Assembly (NCBI GenBank): GCA_029932895.1
Contig: JAOZPF010000132.1
Span: forward strand, 1-7,977
Origin: Anaerolineae bacterium
GTDB lineage: Bacteria; Chloroflexota; Anaerolineae; B4-G1; DUEL01
Reading direction: 5' to 3'
DNA: 7,977 nt
In this document: positions 5,678 to 7,977 of the stretch, in pieces
Layout of the letters: the number at the start of each line of letters is the position of its first letter
Numbering within the stretch: the stretch's first letter is position 1
Notes under the pieces: model-generated
The model's input: only the letters and a program-made list of their open reading frames with translations
Told to the model about the DNA's origin: nothing
Database searches by the model: none
Position numbers and translations under genes: made by a program

Positions 5678-7636
5678 TCAGTGCCCGCCAGTGCGCTGGT
5701 TAAAGTACCAGTCGAGGATGTCGTGGGCAACCGGCACTGCCGTCGCCGACCCCTCGCCGCCGTTGTAGATAAAGACGACCAATGCAATCTCGGGCGCTTC
5801 CACCGGGGCATAAGCCATAAACCAGGCGTGGGTCGGCTGTGCCAGCCCCTCTCCGCAAATACCTAGCTGAATGGCGATGTCGTCGCAGAACTGGGCCGTG
5901 CCCGTCTTGCCGGCAACGCGCACCCCTTCCACCTGTGCTCCCTGCGCCGTGCCATAGACCACCGCCCCCTCCAATCCCTGTTGCACCAGCGTCCAGTACT
6001 CGGGGGAGATGGGCAGCGTGCGGCTGATCTCGGGTTGGAAGGGCTGCACCACGTTCCCTGCGGCGTCGGTGATGTGGTGGACGATCTGGGGCCGGTAGAG
6101 CGTGCCGCCGTTGGCGGTGGCAGCCATCACATTGACCATCTGCAATGGGGTGACCTCCAGAAAGCCCTGACCGATGGCCATGTTGTATGTGTCGCCAGTG
6201 GACCAGTTCTCGCCGATGGTGCGCCGTTTCCAGGTGGCGGAGGGCACCAGCCCTGGCGCTTCGCCGGGCAACTCGACGCCCGTCTCCGACCCCAGGCCAA
6301 AGAGGTGGGCGTAGGCGGCCATACGCTCTGGCCCCAGCCCCACAAAGTCCCGCTCCTCGAACCCGCCGCCCACCTTGTAGAAGAAAATGTCGCAGGAATA
6401 GGCTAGCCCGTCCACCAGACCCAGCCAGCCGTGGCCGGCGTGATACCAGCAGTAGAACGTCTGCGCCCGGGCGGGGTCGTTGGGGTAGTAGCGGTTGGGC
6501 AGGTCGATGTGACCGGGGCAAAAGAGGCGGGTCTCTTCTGTCAGCACCCCTTCTTGGAGGGCCGCGGCGGCGGGTATGATCTTGAAGATAGAGCCCGGTG
6601 GCAGGTGGTCAGAGATGGCGTGGTTGACCAGTGGCCGGTGGGGGTCGTCGTACAGCCGTTGCAGGTCCTCTACTGAGATTCCCTGGGCAAAGAGGTTGTC
6701 GTCGTAGGTGGGCAGGCTGACCATCGCCAGTATCTCGCCTGTGCGGGGGTCCATAGCGATGACCACACCGCGGCGGGAATTGACCCGCGTCATCCCCTGC
6801 CAGAGGACATCCTGTGCCACCTGTTGCAGCTCCATATCAATGGTCAGGTAGACGTTGTGGCCGGGCACCGGTGGCTGCTCCGCGCCCAACACGCGGACCA
6901 GCCGTCCCAGGACGTCCTCCTCCTGATATCGCTCGCCTGGCGTGCCGCGCAGCCAATCCTCGAACGTGGCCTCCACGCCGGTGTACCCGATCCGGTCGCT
7001 GGTGGGATCGTACCCGCGCTCCTCGTACGTCTCTGCTTCCTCTGCCGGGATCGCCCCCACATAGCCCACCAATTGGGAGACCAGTGTGCCGTAGGGGTAG
7101 AGGCGGCGCGAGACGACGTCCACCCGGACGCCCGGAAAGATCAGCCCCTCGCCCTGGGCGATAGCCAGGGCCGTTCCCCGGGCCACTGGCTCGGCCACGA
7201 CGAGCGGTTCGTAGGGGGCGGTCTCCAATCCCTGTTCCACCTCCTCCAGCAAGCCTGGTGGTCCCTCCGGCTGGCTGTATGGCTGGCCCAGGAGAGCCGC
7301 GAGCCGTCGCAGTACCGTCTCCCGCTGCAGGTCATCGTCGGGCAGTAGCGCGGGGATGACGACGACCCGGAAGGAGGGGGCGTTGCGCACCAACTGGACC
7401 CCGTTCCGGCTATAGACGAGACCGCGTGGAGCGGGTAGTCGCACCAATCTTCCCCGCTGCTGCTGCGCCCGCTTCACCCACTGGTCGGCCTGGACCACCT
7501 GGAGTTGGTACAGGCGGGCGGTAAAGAGCGCCAGCATGATCAGCAGAATGACGAGCATCAGCGCCAGGCGGGGAGAGGCGAGCAGGATAGCGAGCGTGCG
7601 GGCCAGTCCTCGCCGCTGGGTCGGGGGTCTAGACAT
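5678..7636 (-). CDS. mrdA: Penicillin-binding protein 2, elongasome transpeptidase
   Basis: Class B PBP that cross-links peptidoglycan during rod elongation, with MreC/MreD and RodA as expected partners. With the ATG at 7636 the protein has 652 residues: a short basic cytoplasmic tail, one membrane anchor (about 23-40), then the pedestal/dimerisation domain (about 68-250) opening with PRGLVYSRNG, a variant of RGxIxDRNG with Ser for Asp. The transpeptidase domain (about 285-645) has all three motifs: SIFK with nucleophile Ser349 and Lys352, SCD at 414-416, and KTGT at 577-580. Cys373, Cys396, His402 and Cys415 match the pattern of a zinc site described in PBP2. A longer frame begins at 7696, but the ATG at 7636 overlaps the mreD stop by 8 nt (ATGTCTAG) and has GGAGGGG 10 nt upstream, so it is preferred. 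The overlap with mreD implies coupled translation. No rodA follows in the window. Confidence 0.95.
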   Translation of the reverse strand: MSRPPTQRRGLARTLAILLASPRLALMLVILLIMLALFTARLYQLQVVQADQWVKRAQQQRGRLVRLPAPRGLVYSRNGVQLVRNAPSFRVVVIPALLPDDDLQRETVLRRLAALLGQPYSQPEGPPGLLEEVEQGLETAPYEPLVVAEPVARGTALAIAQGEGLIFPGVRVDVVSRRLYPYGTLVSQLVGYVGAIPAEEAETYEERGYDPTSDRIGYTGVEATFEDWLRGTPGERYQEEDVLGRLVRVLGAEQPPVPGHNVYLTIDMELQQVAQDVLWQGMTRVNSRRGVVIAMDPRTGEILAMVSLPTYDDNLFAQGISVEDLQRLYDDPHRPLVNHAISDHLPPGSIFKIIPAAAALQEGVLTEETRLFCPGHIDLPNRYYPNDPARAQTFYCWYHAGHGWLGLVDGLAYSCDIFFYKVGGGFEERDFVGLGPERMAAYAHLFGLGSETGVELPGEAPGLVPSATWKRRTIGENWSTGDTYNMAIGQGFLEVTPLQMVNVMAATANGGTLYRPQIVHHITDAAGNVVQPFQPEISRTLPISPEYWTLVQQGLEGAVVYGTAQGAQVEGVRVAGKTGTAQFCDDIAIQLGICGEGLAQPTHAWFMAYAPVEAPEIALVVFIYNGGEGSATAVPVAHDILDWYFNQRTGGH

Positions 7637-7977
7637 GGAGCGTGAACCCCTCCGGCCTGGTGCGGCGGTGCAGCCACGCCAACGGTTGGTAGACAAAGGG
7701 GGCCAGGACGCCGTTCAGGACCGCCGAGGGGGCGGCGACGTGGGCCAGGTCGTAGCGCCAGTCCACCGCGTGTCCGGCCCATGCCAGGCCGAGCAGCATC
7801 AGCACGTGGTAGAGGAAACAGGCGATCAGCATCAGCAATGTGAGCTGGAGGAAGGTGGATCCCAACTCTCTACCCCATTGGCGGCTCGTAAAGAAAGAGA
7901 CCAGGAGGAGGGCAAGGGCAATGGAGCCAAAGGGGCCGGCGGAGAAGAGGTCCAGCAGCAGGCCGCCGATGAACGCC
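7629..7977 (-). CDS. mreD: Rod shape-determining protein MreD, C-terminal part
   Basis: Polytopic inner-membrane protein of the Mre/Rod elongation complex. The gene runs off the right edge; 115 residues are visible (first full codon ends at 7976). The visible part opens AFIGGLLLDLFSAGPFGSIA, which matches the MreD signature of a G-x-x-x-D-x-x-S/F-x-x-P-x-G helix-loop, followed by two or three hydrophobic helices (about residues 18-30, 42-66 and 84-100) and a basic tail with HRRTRPEG. A TTG at 7863-7865 could serve as an internal start, but the signature upstream shows that the gene extends further. The stop overlaps the mrdA start by 8 nt. MreC would be expected just beyond the window. Confidence 0.88.
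   Translation of the reverse strand, partial: AFIGGLLLDLFSAGPFGSIALALLLVSFFTSRQWGRELGSTFLQLTLLMLIACFLYHVLMLLGLAWAGHAVDWRYDLAHVAAPSAVLNGVLAPFVYQPLAWLHRRTRPEGFTLHV
7647..7653 (-). promoter_or_regulatory. Ribosome binding site for mrdA
   Basis: The minus strand reads GGAGGGG within the end of mreD, with 10 nt to the ATG at 7636. It supports this start over the upstream in-frame one at 7696. Confidence 0.65.

Noticed and set aside
5965..7240. The same 12-base or so string (CCAATCCCTGTT) near 5970 and 7226 as a direct repeat
   Set aside because: Both copies encode similar in-frame residues (Q/E-Q-G-L-E) in mrdA; the match is short and explained by codon preference.

Overview
The window is GC-rich bacterial chromosome holding seven protein genes (five complete, one cut at each end) in two blocks that converge at about 4800-4928. 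The left block (+) carries subunits of respiratory complex I (nuoB, nuoCD, nuoI), then a PSP1/RicT-type gene and an M20 amidohydrolase. The right block (-) reads from the right edge leftward: mreD, mrdA (PBP2), then a small membrane methyltransferase. Protein style (a NuoD with RCHEKIGERN, a NuoI with a long YP-x-ER-x-LPERFRG stretch before the clusters, PSP1 plus M20D genes) suggests a Chloroflexota-like bacterium. That is an inference from sequence feel, not a search.

Left block. NuoB (3' part), a fused NuoC-NuoD and NuoI are the polypeptides of the quinone-reducing Q module of complex I. They are packed with a 9-nt gap and then a 1-nt overlap. NuoI follows NuoD directly; no nuoH, nuoE-G or nuoJ-N lies downstream in the window, so the membrane arm and NADH module must be encoded elsewhere or be absent. 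A perfect 10-bp palindrome sits in the 78-nt gap after nuoI. After it come ricT (GTG start, strong ribosome site) and, 10 nt further, an M20 amidohydrolase.

Right block. mreD and mrdA overlap by 8 nt and belong to the rod-shape/elongasome operon (mreC expected just outside the right edge). The PBP2 has all three transpeptidase motifs and a Cys/Cys/His/Cys set matching a described PBP2 zinc site, with an extra loop inside it. Where rodA might be expected there is instead an isoprenylcysteine-methyltransferase-like membrane protein, 26 nt downstream of mrdA.

No RNA genes, insertion sequences, CRISPR arrays or phage genes were seen. I found no evidence of a new defence or mobile system; this is mostly core-genome sequence with a few unusual arrangements, reported as findings.
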